In this document: in pieces, positions 9,555 through 17,870 of the stretch | How positions within the stretch are numbered: position 1 is the stretch's first letter | How the letters are laid out: each line of letters begins with the position of its first letter | Origin: Gammaproteobacteria bacterium | GTDB lineage: Bacteria > Pseudomonadota > Gammaproteobacteria > UBA9214 | Length of the DNA: 38,528 bases | Direction of reading: 5' to 3' | Assembly (NCBI GenBank): GCA_022340485.1 | Contig: JAJDNX010000071.1 | Location: 1-38,528, forward strand | The notes under the pieces: model-generated | Seen by the model: only the letters and a program-made list of their open reading frames with translations | The model's database searches: none | Told to the model about the DNA's origin: nothing | Made by a program: the position numbers and the translations under genes

Positions 9555-9576
9555 CTAAAAAGATCCGCCTCATAGT
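9548..9576 (+). promoter_or_regulatory. Sigma-70 promoter of the bio operon
   Basis: TTGACA (9548-9553), a 17-bp spacer and CATAGT (9571-9576) form a good sigma-70 promoter directed at bioB. The -35 is embedded in the right arm of the biotin operator, so BirA binding would block polymerase directly. Predicted transcription begins near 9583, close to the bioB start. Confidence 0.7.
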
Positions 9577-9593
9577 GACCAGCCTCTGAAACG

Positions 9594-10589
9594 GTGTCTG
9601 CCAAGCCTATGAATAACCTATCACACTGTCTGTCGGATAAGCCTGAAGCTGTTGTGCGCCATGACTGGTCTCGAGACGAGGTCAGGGCTGTATTTGAACT
9701 GCCTTTCAACGAATTGTTGTTTCAGGCGCAGACGCTGCACCGGCAATATTTCGATCCGAATGCCGTGCAGGTGAGTACCCTGCTGAGTATCAAGACCGGT
9801 GGCTGTCCGGAAGACTGCCACTATTGCCCGCAAAGTGTCCATTACGATACCGGTCTTGAGCCTGAAGCCCTGATGGACATCGAGGACGTGGTGCTGGCGG
9901 CAAGACGTGCCAGGCAGGCGGGGGCGACACGCTTTTGTATGGGTGCTGCATGGCGCAATCCAAAAGGCCGACAGTTTCAGCGTGTGCTGGAGATGGTGAG
10001 CAGGGTGCAGGCCGAGGGTCTTGAGACCTGCGCTACCCTTGGCATGCTGGATGCGGAGCAGGCGCATGCACTCAAGGCCGCCGGGCTGGACTACTACAAC
10101 CATAACCTGGATACCTCACCGGAATTTTATGGCGATATCATCACCACACGCAGCTACGATGACCGCCTGAATACCCTGACGCATGTTCGTGATGCCGGTA
10201 TTCATGTCTGCTGTGGCGGTATCGTCGGTCTGGGAGAGCATCGCGAAGACCGCGTGGCGCTGTTATGCGAACTGGCGAACCTGCCGGAACATCCCGGTAG
10301 TGTTCCGATCAACCAGCTGGTGAAGGTGCAGGGCACGCCGCTACAGCAACAACCAGACATCGATGCCATTGAATTTGTGCGTACCATTGCAACGGCACGT
10401 ATCCTGATGCCCGCCTCGTATGTACGCCTGTCGGCGGGGCGCTCTGCAATGACAGACGAAATGCAGGCGCTGTGTTTCCTTGCCGGAGCCAACTCGATTT
10501 TTTATGGAGAGAAGTTGTTGACCACCGGGAACCCGGATACCGGTGCGGATGATGTCCTGTTTGCAAAACTGGGCTTGCATCCGGCGTAG
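9594..10589 (+). CDS. bioB: Biotin synthase
   Basis: BioB is a radical SAM enzyme that inserts sulfur into dethiobiotin, the last step of biotin synthesis. The radical SAM cysteines are in [11 protein letters not shown] (C71, C75 and C78 from the GTG start), and the sacrificial [2Fe-2S] cluster arginine is in [24 protein letters not shown] and [11 protein letters not shown] are also typical. The ORF track start is GTG 9594; an ATG at 9609 is the alternative, and neither has a clear ribosome binding site. The predicted transcript start near 9583 allows both. It is the first gene of bioB-F-H-C-D and lies directly behind a BirA-type operator. Confidence 0.97.
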   Translation: MSAKPMNNLSHCLSDKPEAVVRHDWSRDEVRAVFELPFNELLFQAQTLHRQYFDPNAVQVSTLLSIKTGGCPEDCHYCPQSVHYDTGLEPEALMDIEDVVLAARRARQAGATRFCMGAAWRNPKGRQFQRVLEMVSRVQAEGLETCATLGMLDAEQAHALKAAGLDYYNHNLDTSPEFYGDIITTRSYDDRLNTLTHVRDAGIHVCCGGIVGLGEHREDRVALLCELANLPEHPGSVPINQLVKVQGTPLQQQPDIDAIEFVRTIATARILMPASYVRLSAGRSAMTDEMQALCFLAGANSIFYGEKLLTTGNPDTGADDVLFAKLGLHPA

Positions 10590-10655
10590 TTGCGCAGGAG
10601 CTCTACTGGCAAGCGGATCAACGAACCGCTGCTGTGAAATGCTTGCCTATCGGAC

Positions 10656-11837
10656 ATGAAAAACCTTGCCTCACAATTGCAGGAGCGCAGGCAACAGCAG
10701 CTGTACCGAGAACGGCTGGTCGTTGACGGTCCGCAGGGCGTTGTTGTCCGGATTGACGGCAGGGACTACCTGTCATTCTGCAGTAATGACTACCTCGGAC
10801 TTGCCAATCACCCCGAGGTGGTGGCGGCCTTTCACCACGGGCTGGATGAATTCGGCAGTGGCAGTGGTGCCGCACACCTGATCACGGGGCACAGCCGTGC
10901 GCATCATGTACTGGAAGAGGAACTCGCCAGTTTTGTGCAACGGCCGCGGGCCCTGCTGTTTTCAACCGGTTACAGTGCCAACCTCGGTATTATTTCGTCG
11001 CTGCTTGGACGCAGTGACCGCGTTTTTGAGGACCGCCTCAATCATGCCTCGTTGCTGGATGCCGCCCGGCTCAGTAATGCCCGATTGCTCCGTTATCCAC
11101 ATGTGGATACGGAGGTACTGGCCTCGCAGCTGGCTGCTGCGCCAGCGTCTGAGTACCTGGTGGCAACCGATGCGGTCTTCAGCATGGACGGAGACAGTGC
11201 GCCGCTGGCACGGTTGTCCGCGGTTGCCGCTCAGCACGATGCCTGGTTGCTGGTAGATGATGCCCATGGGCTGGGCGTGCTCGGTCCGCATGGACGTGGC
11301 AGTGTCGCAGGGGCCGGTCTGGGGGTAAGCGAGGTGCCGATTCTCATGGGTACGCTGGGCAAGGCGTTCGGTACCTTTGGTGCCTTTGTTGCCGGCAGCG
11401 ATGATCTGGTGGAAACCCTGATACAGCAGGCACGAACCTATATCTATACCACGGCACCGCCACCGGCAGTGGCCTGCGCAACCCGCGCAGCACTGCAACG
11501 GGTCAGGGAGGATGACTGGCGGCGCGAGCACCTGCAGGCGTTGATCAAGCGGTTCCGAACCGGGGCCATGCAACTGGGGCTGGCATTGTGTGATTCGCAG
11601 ACCCCGATACAACCGTTGCTCGTGGGTACAGCCGGGCAGGCGCTGAAGTTTAGCCTGGCCCTGCGGGAGCAGGGGATATTGATCACTGCAATTCGTCCGC
11701 CGACTGTTGCCGAGGGTTCCTCACGCCTGCGTATCACCTTCTCGGCGATGCACAGTGAGGTGCAGGTGGACCGGTTGCTGGCAGCACTGGAGCGTGCGGG
11801 GATGGCGGCCAGGGATGCCGCAGGTGCTGCCCGATGA
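10656..11837 (+). CDS. bioF: 8-amino-7-oxononanoate synthase
   Basis: This PLP enzyme condenses pimeloyl-ACP (or -CoA) with L-alanine in biotin synthesis. Family features include YLSFCSNDYLGLANHPEV, GSGSGAAHLITGHSRAHHVLEEELA, DDAHGLGVLGPHGRG, and MGTLGKAFGTFGAF, which contains the lysine that binds PLP. The length of 393 residues agrees with the family (384 in E. coli). It follows bioB by 66 bp, and its stop overlaps the bioH start by four bases (ATGA), implying coupled translation. Confidence 0.97.
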   Translation: MKNLASQLQERRQQQLYRERLVVDGPQGVVVRIDGRDYLSFCSNDYLGLANHPEVVAAFHHGLDEFGSGSGAAHLITGHSRAHHVLEEELASFVQRPRALLFSTGYSANLGIISSLLGRSDRVFEDRLNHASLLDAARLSNARLLRYPHVDTEVLASQLAAAPASEYLVATDAVFSMDGDSAPLARLSAVAAQHDAWLLVDDAHGLGVLGPHGRGSVAGAGLGVSEVPILMGTLGKAFGTFGAFVAGSDDLVETLIQQARTYIYTTAPPPAVACATRAALQRVREDDWRREHLQALIKRFRTGAMQLGLALCDSQTPIQPLLVGTAGQALKFSLALREQGILITAIRPPTVAEGSSRLRITFSAMHSEVQVDRLLAALERAGMAARDAAGAAR

Positions 11838-12595
11838 GTCTTTATATAGAGACGGACGGCAATGGTCCCGACCTGGTCATGATTCACGGCTGGGGTTTGC
11901 ACAGTGGCATCTGGGATGCATTTGTGCCACTGCTGCAATCAGCTTTCCGGGTTACACGCGTTGATTTGCCAGGCCATGGCCGCAGTGACTGGCAAGGAGC
12001 GTCGTTGCTGGACGAGTGGGTCGACGCGGTACTGGCCGTTGTGCCACAGTCTGCTGTGTGGCTGGGTTGGTCGCTGGGTGGACTGGTTGCGATGCGTGCT
12101 GCCTTGCGGGCACCGCATAGGGTTACGTCCCTGATCACAATTGCCAGCACCCCCTGTTTCGTACGCAAGCCGGGTTGGCAGAGTGCGATGCTGCCGTCAT
12201 TGCTGGAGACGTTTTCTGTCGAACTGGAGCAAGACTATGCACGCACCCTGAACCGGTTTCTGTCCTTGCAGGTGCGCGGCAGCGAGCAGGCAAGCGCCGT
12301 GTTGAAATCACTGCGTGCCTCACTGCTTGCCCATGGCGAACCGGATGCTGCCGCACTGGCGGCCGGTCTTGCAATTCTGCGTGCGACTGATCTACGCGAT
12401 GCGATGGGGGCAATGGCTTGTCCCTTCCTTATGATAATGGGGGAGCGGGATATGCTGGTGCCGGTGAGCGTTGGCAAGGAGGTATCGAGACTGGCGGAGG
12501 ATGTGCGGCTCGAGGTGATCGAGGGTGCCGGGCATGCGCCATTCCTGGCGGCAGCGGACACGGTGGCGCGTCGAATCCAAGGATTTGTATGCTAG
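11834..12595 (+). CDS. bioH: Pimeloyl-ACP methyl ester carboxylesterase
   Basis: BioH removes the methyl group that BioC adds, releasing pimeloyl-ACP for BioF. It is an alpha/beta hydrolase: oxyanion region HGWGLHSGIWD, nucleophile elbow GWSLGG (serine), acid GERDMLVP (aspartate) and catalytic histidine in GAGHAPF. GWSLGG and HGWG are the forms also seen in E. coli BioH. The length of 253 residues is typical. Here the gene is inside the bio operon, overlapping bioF by 4 bp, unlike E. coli, where bioH is elsewhere. This operonic position is common in other gammaproteobacteria. Confidence 0.95.
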   Translation: MSLYIETDGNGPDLVMIHGWGLHSGIWDAFVPLLQSAFRVTRVDLPGHGRSDWQGASLLDEWVDAVLAVVPQSAVWLGWSLGGLVAMRAALRAPHRVTSLITIASTPCFVRKPGWQSAMLPSLLETFSVELEQDYARTLNRFLSLQVRGSEQASAVLKSLRASLLAHGEPDAAALAAGLAILRATDLRDAMGAMACPFLMIMGERDMLVPVSVGKEVSRLAEDVRLEVIEGAGHAPFLAAADTVARRIQGFVC

Positions 12596-12661
12596 GGGCA
12601 GGGCGTTTATCTCCCGCGATTCACCGGGGCATGTGCGAGGGGTGGTTACAGAAGAGGACCC

Positions 12662-13528
12662 ATGGCTGAAATAAGTACCATTGACAAGCAGCAGGCACGC
12701 CGTGCGTTCAACAGGGCGGCGGCAACCTATGATGCCGTGGCCGAGCTGCAGAATGAGATCGGCGCTCGCCTTATCGAGCGGCTCGACTACATCCGTCTGC
12801 AACCTGCACGGATCCTTGACCTCGGCGCCGGCACCGGTGCCTTTTCCAATGCCTTGTTAAAGCGCTATCGCAAGGCGGATGTGATTGCACTGGATATCGC
12901 CGAGAACATGCTACAGCGTGTGCCGTCGCGTGCTGGCTGGTTCCGCAGGCCACGCTGCGTGTGTGCCGATGGCGAATTGTTGCCGTTTGCGGACAACAGT
13001 TTTGATTTGATTTTTTCTAACCTGATGTTGCAGTGGTGCGTCGACCTTGAGTCGACGTTGAGCGAGTTGCGGCGGGTGCTGGCACCGGGCGGTTTGTTGA
13101 TGTTTACCACCCTGGGCCCGGATACCCTGATGGAGTTGCGTGCCAGCTGGGAGGCAGTTGATGGCTATACCCATGTCAATGCATTTATTGATATGCACGA
13201 TGTCGGTGATTGCCTGGTCAAAACCCGCTGGGCGGAGCCGGTGATGGATTCCGAGCGTATCACGGTGACCTACAGGAAATTGCGTACCCTGATGGACGAT
13301 CTGAAACAGATCGGTGCGCATAATGTCACGCTCGGTCGCCCAGGTGGATTGACCGGCCGGCGGCGTATGCAGCAGCTGGCGGAGGCCTATGAAGGTTACC
13401 GCGTGGATGGTGTTTTACCGGCCAGCTACGAGGTGGTCTACGGCCATGCCTGGTCGCCATTGAATAAACAGTCAAGCGGTCCAGGCAATGCAGTGCCACT
13501 CGCCAGTCTGCAACCTCCCGGTGAGTAA
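12662..13528 (+). CDS. bioC: Malonyl-ACP O-methyltransferase
   Basis: BioC methylates malonyl-ACP so that fatty acid synthase can build the pimeloyl chain. The N-terminus AFNRAAATYDAVAELQNEIG and the SAM-binding motif ILDLGAGTGAFSNAL, followed by IALDIAENML and DNSFDLIFSNLMLQWCVD, are diagnostic. LAPGGLLMFTTLGPDTLMELR completes the class I methyltransferase core. At 288 residues it is somewhat longer than the 251 of E. coli, mainly at the C-terminus. A 66-bp gap separates it from bioH, and AGAGGA precedes the ATG. Its stop overlaps the likely bioD GTG start. Confidence 0.96.
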   Translation: MAEISTIDKQQARRAFNRAAATYDAVAELQNEIGARLIERLDYIRLQPARILDLGAGTGAFSNALLKRYRKADVIALDIAENMLQRVPSRAGWFRRPRCVCADGELLPFADNSFDLIFSNLMLQWCVDLESTLSELRRVLAPGGLLMFTTLGPDTLMELRASWEAVDGYTHVNAFIDMHDVGDCLVKTRWAEPVMDSERITVTYRKLRTLMDDLKQIGAHNVTLGRPGGLTGRRRMQQLAEAYEGYRVDGVLPASYEVVYGHAWSPLNKQSSGPGNAVPLASLQPPGE

Positions 13529-14210
13529 GCGTTGCGGCTACTTCATCACTGCGACCGACACCGGTGTTGGCAAGACGGTGGTGACGCTGGGGCTGATGCG
13601 GCTGCTGCAGGCACAGGGCAAATCGGTGGCCGCCATGAAACCGGTGGCTTCCGGGTGTGAGCGTCATGCCGCCGGGCTCCACAATGCAGATGCACTGCTG
13701 CTGCAGCAGCAGGCCTCAGTGGCTTTGGACTATGAGCTGGTCAATCCCTATGCCTTCGAACCTGCGATTGCGCCGCACATCGCTGCAGAACAGCTGGGTG
13801 TCACCATCGACATTGAAAAAATAACTAACAATTACAATAGGCTGTGTAAAAGTGCCGACTGTGTGCTGGTGGAAGGAGTGGGTGGCTGGCTCGTGCCGCT
13901 GAATGAGGAGGAGACCCTGGCTGATCTGGCGCGGCGGCTGGGACTGGAGATCATTATGGTCGTGGCGATCCGTCTGGGTTGCCTGAATCATGCCCTGTTG
14001 ACGGCGGCCGCCATCCGGGCGGCGGGTTGTACGTTGGTCGGCTGGGTGGCGAATCGGTTGCCGCCGCTGGGGGACTCTGCGCAGGAGAATATTACTGCAT
14101 TAGAATCAAGAATTTCTGCACCTCTGCTGGGCGTGTTGCCGGATTTTCAGGGGGTAAGCGCCAGTAAAGTGGCGGATCATCTGGTGCTGCCATCCCGGAG
14201 TCCTAGTTGA
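13521..14210 (+). CDS. bioD: ATP-dependent dethiobiotin synthetase
   Basis: BioD closes the ureido ring of dethiobiotin using CO2 and ATP. The P-loop region FITATDTGVGKTVVT and the MKPVASGC segment, together with VEGVGGWLVPL, identify it. The ORF track begins at ATG 13488, well inside bioC. The GTG at 13521 gives VSKRCGYFITATDTGVGKT, which aligns with E. coli MSKRYFVTGTDTEVGKT and overlaps the bioC stop by 8 bp (GTGAGTAA), a normal coupled junction. I therefore prefer 13521, giving 229 residues (225 in E. coli). It is the last gene of the bio operon. Confidence 0.93.
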   Translation: MSKRCGYFITATDTGVGKTVVTLGLMRLLQAQGKSVAAMKPVASGCERHAAGLHNADALLLQQQASVALDYELVNPYAFEPAIAPHIAAEQLGVTIDIEKITNNYNRLCKSADCVLVEGVGGWLVPLNEEETLADLARRLGLEIIMVVAIRLGCLNHALLTAAAIRAAGCTLVGWVANRLPPLGDSAQENITALESRISAPLLGVLPDFQGVSASKVADHLVLPSRSPS

Positions 14211-14240
14211 AGTAAGGGTGCCATTGCTTGGTGTTCTCAA

Positions 14241-14269
14241 TTGAAACTTGGGGAACCGCGCTATACAAT
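14241..14269 (+). promoter_or_regulatory. Sigma-70 promoter for the DUF2244-cox gene cluster
   Basis: TTGAAA (14241-14246), 17 bp, TACAAT (14264-14269): each hexamer has one mismatch to consensus, with ideal spacing. It lies in the bioD-DUF2244 gap. A GC-rich hairpin CCGCGC-N8-GCGCGG (14256-14275) spans the -10 region, so it may be an operator-like dyad or the end of the bio transcript. Confidence 0.6.
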
Positions 14270-14275
14270 GCGCGG
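14256..14275. repeat. GC-rich inverted repeat spanning the cox-side promoter -10
   Basis: CCGCGC-TATACAAT-GCGCGG is a perfect 6-bp dyad whose loop is the -10 element. There is only a weak T-run downstream (ACTTTGT), so it is a poor terminator. It could be a regulator site or coincidence. Confidence 0.4.
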
Positions 14276-14345
14276 CACTTTGTCGCACTGGAAACTTGAT
14301 TTGCGGTAAATGGATCAGGTTGCGGGAGCAGTTTGTGCGTCCTGA

Positions 14346-14885
14346 TTGCAGTCTGACCACGAACACAGGCTCTACAAACGAGAAGTGCTAGAACGGGTAT
14401 GTGATCCATCGGGACTTGACTGTCACTGGGTGATTCGACCAAACCAGTCATTGTCATGGCGCGGTGCTGTAAGGATTTACACGGCCATTGCCACGTGTTG
14501 TCTGGGCATAGGCGTCCTGTTCGCATTCTATGGCTACTGGCCAGTGTTGCCATTTGCCGGCCTGGAAGTGTTGTTACTGGGGATTGCCTTTTACCGTTGT
14601 CTACTGCGCAGCCAGCTGCGCGAGGTGATTACTGTCAGTGCTGAGGTCGTCAGCGTGGAGAAGGGACGCCATCAGCCACAGGAACACTGGGAATGCCCGC
14701 GTGTATGGGCGCGGGTAGCGCTGCAACAGGCGCCGATAGCCTGGTACCCGAGGCGCCTGACGGTGGCCTTTCAGGGACGGCAGGTCGAGATCGGGCAGTT
14801 CCTGAATGAGGAAGAACGGGGTGTGCTGGCAGAGGAACTGCAGCAGATGATTCGCACTACGCCATGGCACAAGCACGCCGGCTAG
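14346..14885 (+). CDS. DUF2244 family membrane protein
   Basis: The protein has two adjacent transmembrane helices (about residues 42-62 and 66-84: AIATCCLGIGVLFAFYGYW, then PVLPFAGLEVLLLGIAFY) and soluble ends. IRPNQSLSWRG and the WPVLPFAGLEVLLLGIAFY core are characteristic of DUF2244, a family often found beside aa3/caa3 oxidase genes; its molecular function is not established. The ORF start is TTG 14346 with a weak ribosome binding site. GTG 14385 is an alternative that would shorten it by 13 residues. The gene sits 65 bp before coxB, and its promoter probably also feeds the oxidase genes. A role in oxidase biogenesis is inferred only from context. Confidence 0.8.
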   Translation: MQSDHEHRLYKREVLERVCDPSGLDCHWVIRPNQSLSWRGAVRIYTAIATCCLGIGVLFAFYGYWPVLPFAGLEVLLLGIAFYRCLLRSQLREVITVSAEVVSVEKGRHQPQEHWECPRVWARVALQQAPIAWYPRRLTVAFQGRQVEIGQFLNEEERGVLAEELQQMIRTTPWHKHAG

Positions 14886-14950
14886 GCCGTCAGCACACAG
14901 ACAACAAGTTGCAAGATTAATCATAAACTTTGTGTTAGGGAGATTGATGC

Positions 14951-16084
14951 ATGTTTGCTAAAACGCTAAGACGCACCCTGGGAGTCTTTTTGGGTGCGCT
15001 GATCCTGCTGGGCGCAGGCAACAGCTTTGCAGGTTTTTCCGATACCCTGAATCTCAGGGAAGGCGTTACTGCTATCAGTAACAAGGTCCATGACCTGCAC
15101 ATGCTGATCTTCTGGATCTGCGTCATCGCCTGTTTGCTGGTCTTTGCCGTTCTGATCTACTCCATCTTTACGCATCGCAAGTCCAAGGGGGCCGTGCCCG
15201 CCGATTTTCACGAAAGCACCACGGTGGAAATTATCTGGACAACCATCCCGTTCCTGGTACTGGTGGCCATGGCCGTGCCGGCAACCACCACCCTGCTGGC
15301 GATCGAGGATACACGTGACTCGGACATGTCCATCCAGATCACCGGTTACCAGTGGAAGTGGAAATACGATTATCTCGATGAAGACATCAGTTTCTTCAGT
15401 ACGCTGGCCACCCCGCGTGAACAGATCGAGGGGACTGCGGAGAAGGGTGAACACTACCTGCTCGAAGTCGACAACCCGATTGTGGTGCCGATCAACAAGA
15501 AAATCCGTTTCCTGATCACTTCCAATGACGTTATCCACTCCTGGTGGGTGCCGGATCTGGGCTGGAAACAGGATGCCGTTCCCGGATTCATCAATGACGC
15601 CTGGACCGAGCTCAGTGAACCCGGACTGTACCGTGGTAAATGTGCCGAGCTCTGCGGCAAGGATCACGGTTTCATGCCCATTGTGCTGGTCGCCAAGACA
15701 GAAGAAGATTACGCTGCCTGGGTTGCCGAGCAGAAGGGTGCCGCTGCGGCGGCTGCCGATGCCGCTACCCAGACACTGGCCATGGACGAGCTGATGTCCA
15801 AGGGTGAGGCTGCCTACAACACCAACTGTGCCGCTTGCCACCAGGCCAACGGTGCCGGTATTCCGGGTGTGTTCCCGGCGCTGGCCGGCAGTGCGATTGC
15901 CACCGGTGAGGTTGGTGCCCACATCGACATCGTGGTGCACGGCAAGGCAGGAACCGCCATGCAGGCTTTTGGGGAGCAACTGGGGGCCGTTGATCTTGCT
16001 GCCATCATTACCTACGAGCGTAATGCCTTCGGCAACAATACGGGTGACATGGTGCAGCCTGCAGATGTAGTCGCTGCGAAATAG
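14951..16084 (+). CDS. coxB: Cytochrome c oxidase subunit II with fused cytochrome c domain
   Basis: Subunit II accepts electrons at its CuA centre and passes them to subunit I. A signal peptide (LGVFLGALILLGAGNSFA) and two transmembrane helices precede the cupredoxin domain. CuA ligands are visible: the histidine of DVIHSWW, then C231, E233, C235, H239 and M242 in CAELCGKDHGFM. An alanine-rich linker leads to a C-terminal cytochrome c domain with CAACH (C293-H297) and GIPGVFPALAGS. This fusion marks a caa3-type enzyme. AGGGAG lies upstream of the ATG. The length of 377 residues fits the fused type. The protein acts on the periplasmic face. Confidence 0.96.
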   Translation: MFAKTLRRTLGVFLGALILLGAGNSFAGFSDTLNLREGVTAISNKVHDLHMLIFWICVIACLLVFAVLIYSIFTHRKSKGAVPADFHESTTVEIIWTTIPFLVLVAMAVPATTTLLAIEDTRDSDMSIQITGYQWKWKYDYLDEDISFFSTLATPREQIEGTAEKGEHYLLEVDNPIVVPINKKIRFLITSNDVIHSWWVPDLGWKQDAVPGFINDAWTELSEPGLYRGKCAELCGKDHGFMPIVLVAKTEEDYAAWVAEQKGAAAAAADAATQTLAMDELMSKGEAAYNTNCAACHQANGAGIPGVFPALAGSAIATGEVGAHIDIVVHGKAGTAMQAFGEQLGAVDLAAIITYERNAFGNNTGDMVQPADVVAAK

Positions 16085-16117
16085 GAATTTTCAGGATACA
16101 AGTGGAGAGATAACGCT

Positions 16118-17698
16118 ATGAGTACAGCAACCACACACGACGAGCACCACGATCATGGCGCACCCAGCGGCCTGATGCGCTGGATTACAACCACCAACCA
16201 CAAGGACATTGGTACCCTGTACCTGTGGTTTGCCTTCATCATGCTGCTGATCGGCGGTGCCATGGCCATGGTGATCCGCGCCGAGTTGTTCCAGCCGGGG
16301 CTGCAGGTCGTTGATCCGCATTTCTTCAACACCATGACCACCATGCATGGTCTGATCATGGTGTTCGGCGCCATCATGCCGGGTATGGTAGGGCTGGCAA
16401 ACTGGCAGATTCCGCTGATGATCGGTGCGCCTGACATGGCGCTGCCGCGCATGAACAACTGGAGCTTCTGGATCCTGCCTTTCGCCGGGACCATGCTGCT
16501 CAGCACCCTGTTCATGGAAGGCGGCGGCCCGGCATTTGGCTGGACTTTTTATGCCCCGCTGTCCACGACCTTTGCCCCGGCGAGCACCGATTTCTTCATC
16601 TTCGCCGTCCACATGCTGGGTTTTTCATCCATCATGGGCTCCATCAATATCATTGCCACCGTACTGAACATGCGTGCTCCGGGCATGACCCTGATGAAGA
16701 TGCCGCTGTTCGTGTGGACCTGGTTTATTACCGCCTTCCTGCTGATTGCGGTGATGCCGGTACTGGCTGGTGCGGTGACCATGATGCTGACCGACCGCAA
16801 CTTCGGCACCAGTTTCTTCAGCGCTGCGGGTGGCGGTGACCCGGTGCTGTTCCAGCACGTGTTCTGGTTCTTCGGCCACCCCGAGGTGTACATCATGATA
16901 TTGCCGGCTTTCGGGGTGATTTCAGAGATCATTCCGACATTTGCACGCAAGAAACTGTTCGGCTACAGCTCCATGGTATACGCAACGGCCTCCATCGCGT
17001 TCTTGTCATTCATCGTCTATGCACACCACATGTTCACCACGGGTATGCCGGTGGCCGGTGAGTTGTACTTCATGTATGCCACCATCATGATCGCGGTACC
17101 CACTGCGGTGAAGGTCTTTAACTGGACTGCCACCATGTGGAAGGGCTCCATGACCTTCGAGACCCCGATGCTGTGGGCGATTGCCTTCGTCTTCCTGTTC
17201 ACCATCGGCGGCTTTACCGGCCTGATGATGGGTATAGCACCGGCCGACATGCAGTATCACGATACCTATTTCATTGTCGCGCATTTCCACTATGTGCTGG
17301 TAACCGGTGCGCTGTTCGCAATGATTGGCGCATTCTACTACTGGATGCCGAAGTGGAGTGGCCACATGGTGAGTGAGCGTCTCGGCAAGATTCACTTCTG
17401 GTGGTCGGTGATTTCCGTCAACGTGCTGTTCTTCCCGCAACACTTCATCGGCCTCGCCGGTATGCCGCGTCGTATCCCGGATTACTCGCTGCAGTTTGCG
17501 GACTGGAACATGGTCTCCAGCCTGGGCGGTTTTGCCTTCGGCCTGGCACAGGTATTCTTCCTGTTCATCATTATCAAGACCATCCGCGGCGGCAAGGCAG
17601 CTACGTCCCAGGTCTGGGAGGGTGCACATGGTCTGGAGTGGACAGTGCCCTCACCGGCACCCTACCACACCTTCGAGACCGCACCGGAAGTCAGGTAA
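16118..17698 (+). CDS. coxA: Cytochrome c oxidase subunit I
   Basis: This is the catalytic heme-copper subunit, with 12 membrane helices over 526 residues. Characteristic segments include TTNHKDIGTLYLWFAF, HGLIMVFGAIMPGMVG, WQIPLMIGAPDMALPRMNNWSFW, the CuB/His-Tyr helix WFFGHPEVYIMILPAFG, YAHHMFTTGMP and DTYFIVAHFHYVL with the heme histidines. The glutamate in GHPEVY places it in the A1 subfamily. It reduces O2 to water and pumps protons across the cytoplasmic membrane. It follows coxB by 33 bp. The expected cofactors are heme a and a3, yet no heme A synthase gene lies in this cluster. Confidence 0.98.
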   Translation: MSTATTHDEHHDHGAPSGLMRWITTTNHKDIGTLYLWFAFIMLLIGGAMAMVIRAELFQPGLQVVDPHFFNTMTTMHGLIMVFGAIMPGMVGLANWQIPLMIGAPDMALPRMNNWSFWILPFAGTMLLSTLFMEGGGPAFGWTFYAPLSTTFAPASTDFFIFAVHMLGFSSIMGSINIIATVLNMRAPGMTLMKMPLFVWTWFITAFLLIAVMPVLAGAVTMMLTDRNFGTSFFSAAGGGDPVLFQHVFWFFGHPEVYIMILPAFGVISEIIPTFARKKLFGYSSMVYATASIAFLSFIVYAHHMFTTGMPVAGELYFMYATIMIAVPTAVKVFNWTATMWKGSMTFETPMLWAIAFVFLFTIGGFTGLMMGIAPADMQYHDTYFIVAHFHYVLVTGALFAMIGAFYYWMPKWSGHMVSERLGKIHFWWSVISVNVLFFPQHFIGLAGMPRRIPDYSLQFADWNMVSSLGGFAFGLAQVFFLFIIIKTIRGGKAATSQVWEGAHGLEWTVPSPAPYHTFETAPEVR

Positions 17699-17707
17699 AC
17701 AGGGTAT

Positions 17708-17729
17708 GCACGGGCCCTACGGCCCGTGC
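17708..17729 (+). repeat. Strong hairpin between coxA and the small cox ORF
   Basis: GCACGGGCC-CTAC-GGCCCGTGC is a perfect 9-bp stem with a 4-nt loop, 9 bp after the coxA stop. Only GTTATT follows, so intrinsic termination would be weak. Inference: it may protect the coxBA mRNA 3' end or partly reduce expression of the downstream assembly genes. Confidence 0.6.
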
Positions 17730-17749
17730 GTTATTCAGGGTTCATAGAA

Positions 17750-17869
17750 ATGGCAAAGCAGAATCAGACAAGCGCTCAACGATCAAATCGCAAGGTGCTG
17801 ACGGTTGCCGTACTGGTGCTGGTGGCCTTGGGGTTTTATGTCGCCAGCTTTTTTGTGGTGAGGGGCTGA
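17750..17869 (+). CDS. Small single-pass membrane protein of the cox operon (39 aa)
   Basis: This ORF is too short for the supplied track. It reads MAKQNQTSAQRSNRKVLTVA, then VLVLVALGFYVASFFVVRG. The short polar, basic N-terminus is followed by one transmembrane helix of about 20 residues, suggesting N-in orientation. The stop is one base from the ATG of the cox11 gene, so translation is probably coupled. Similar tiny proteins between coxA and cox11/ctaG are annotated in other proteobacteria as small oxidase assembly proteins; the match here rests on position, size and topology, not sequence search. The coding call is supported by the tight junction, a sensible protein and lack of a competing frame. 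Confidence 0.8.
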   Translation: MAKQNQTSAQRSNRKVLTVAVLVLVALGFYVASFFVVRG

Positions 17870-17870
17870 G

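Noticed and set aside
13488-13520. Longer bioD start at ATG 13488
   Set aside because: It would add 11 residues inside bioC; GTG 13521 aligns with the E. coli start and gives a normal coupled overlap.
14966-15979. 337-aa minus-strand ORF
   Set aside because: It lies wholly opposite coxB, has composition typical of an antisense shadow (H-, G- and Q-rich), and no recognisable domain or ribosome binding site.
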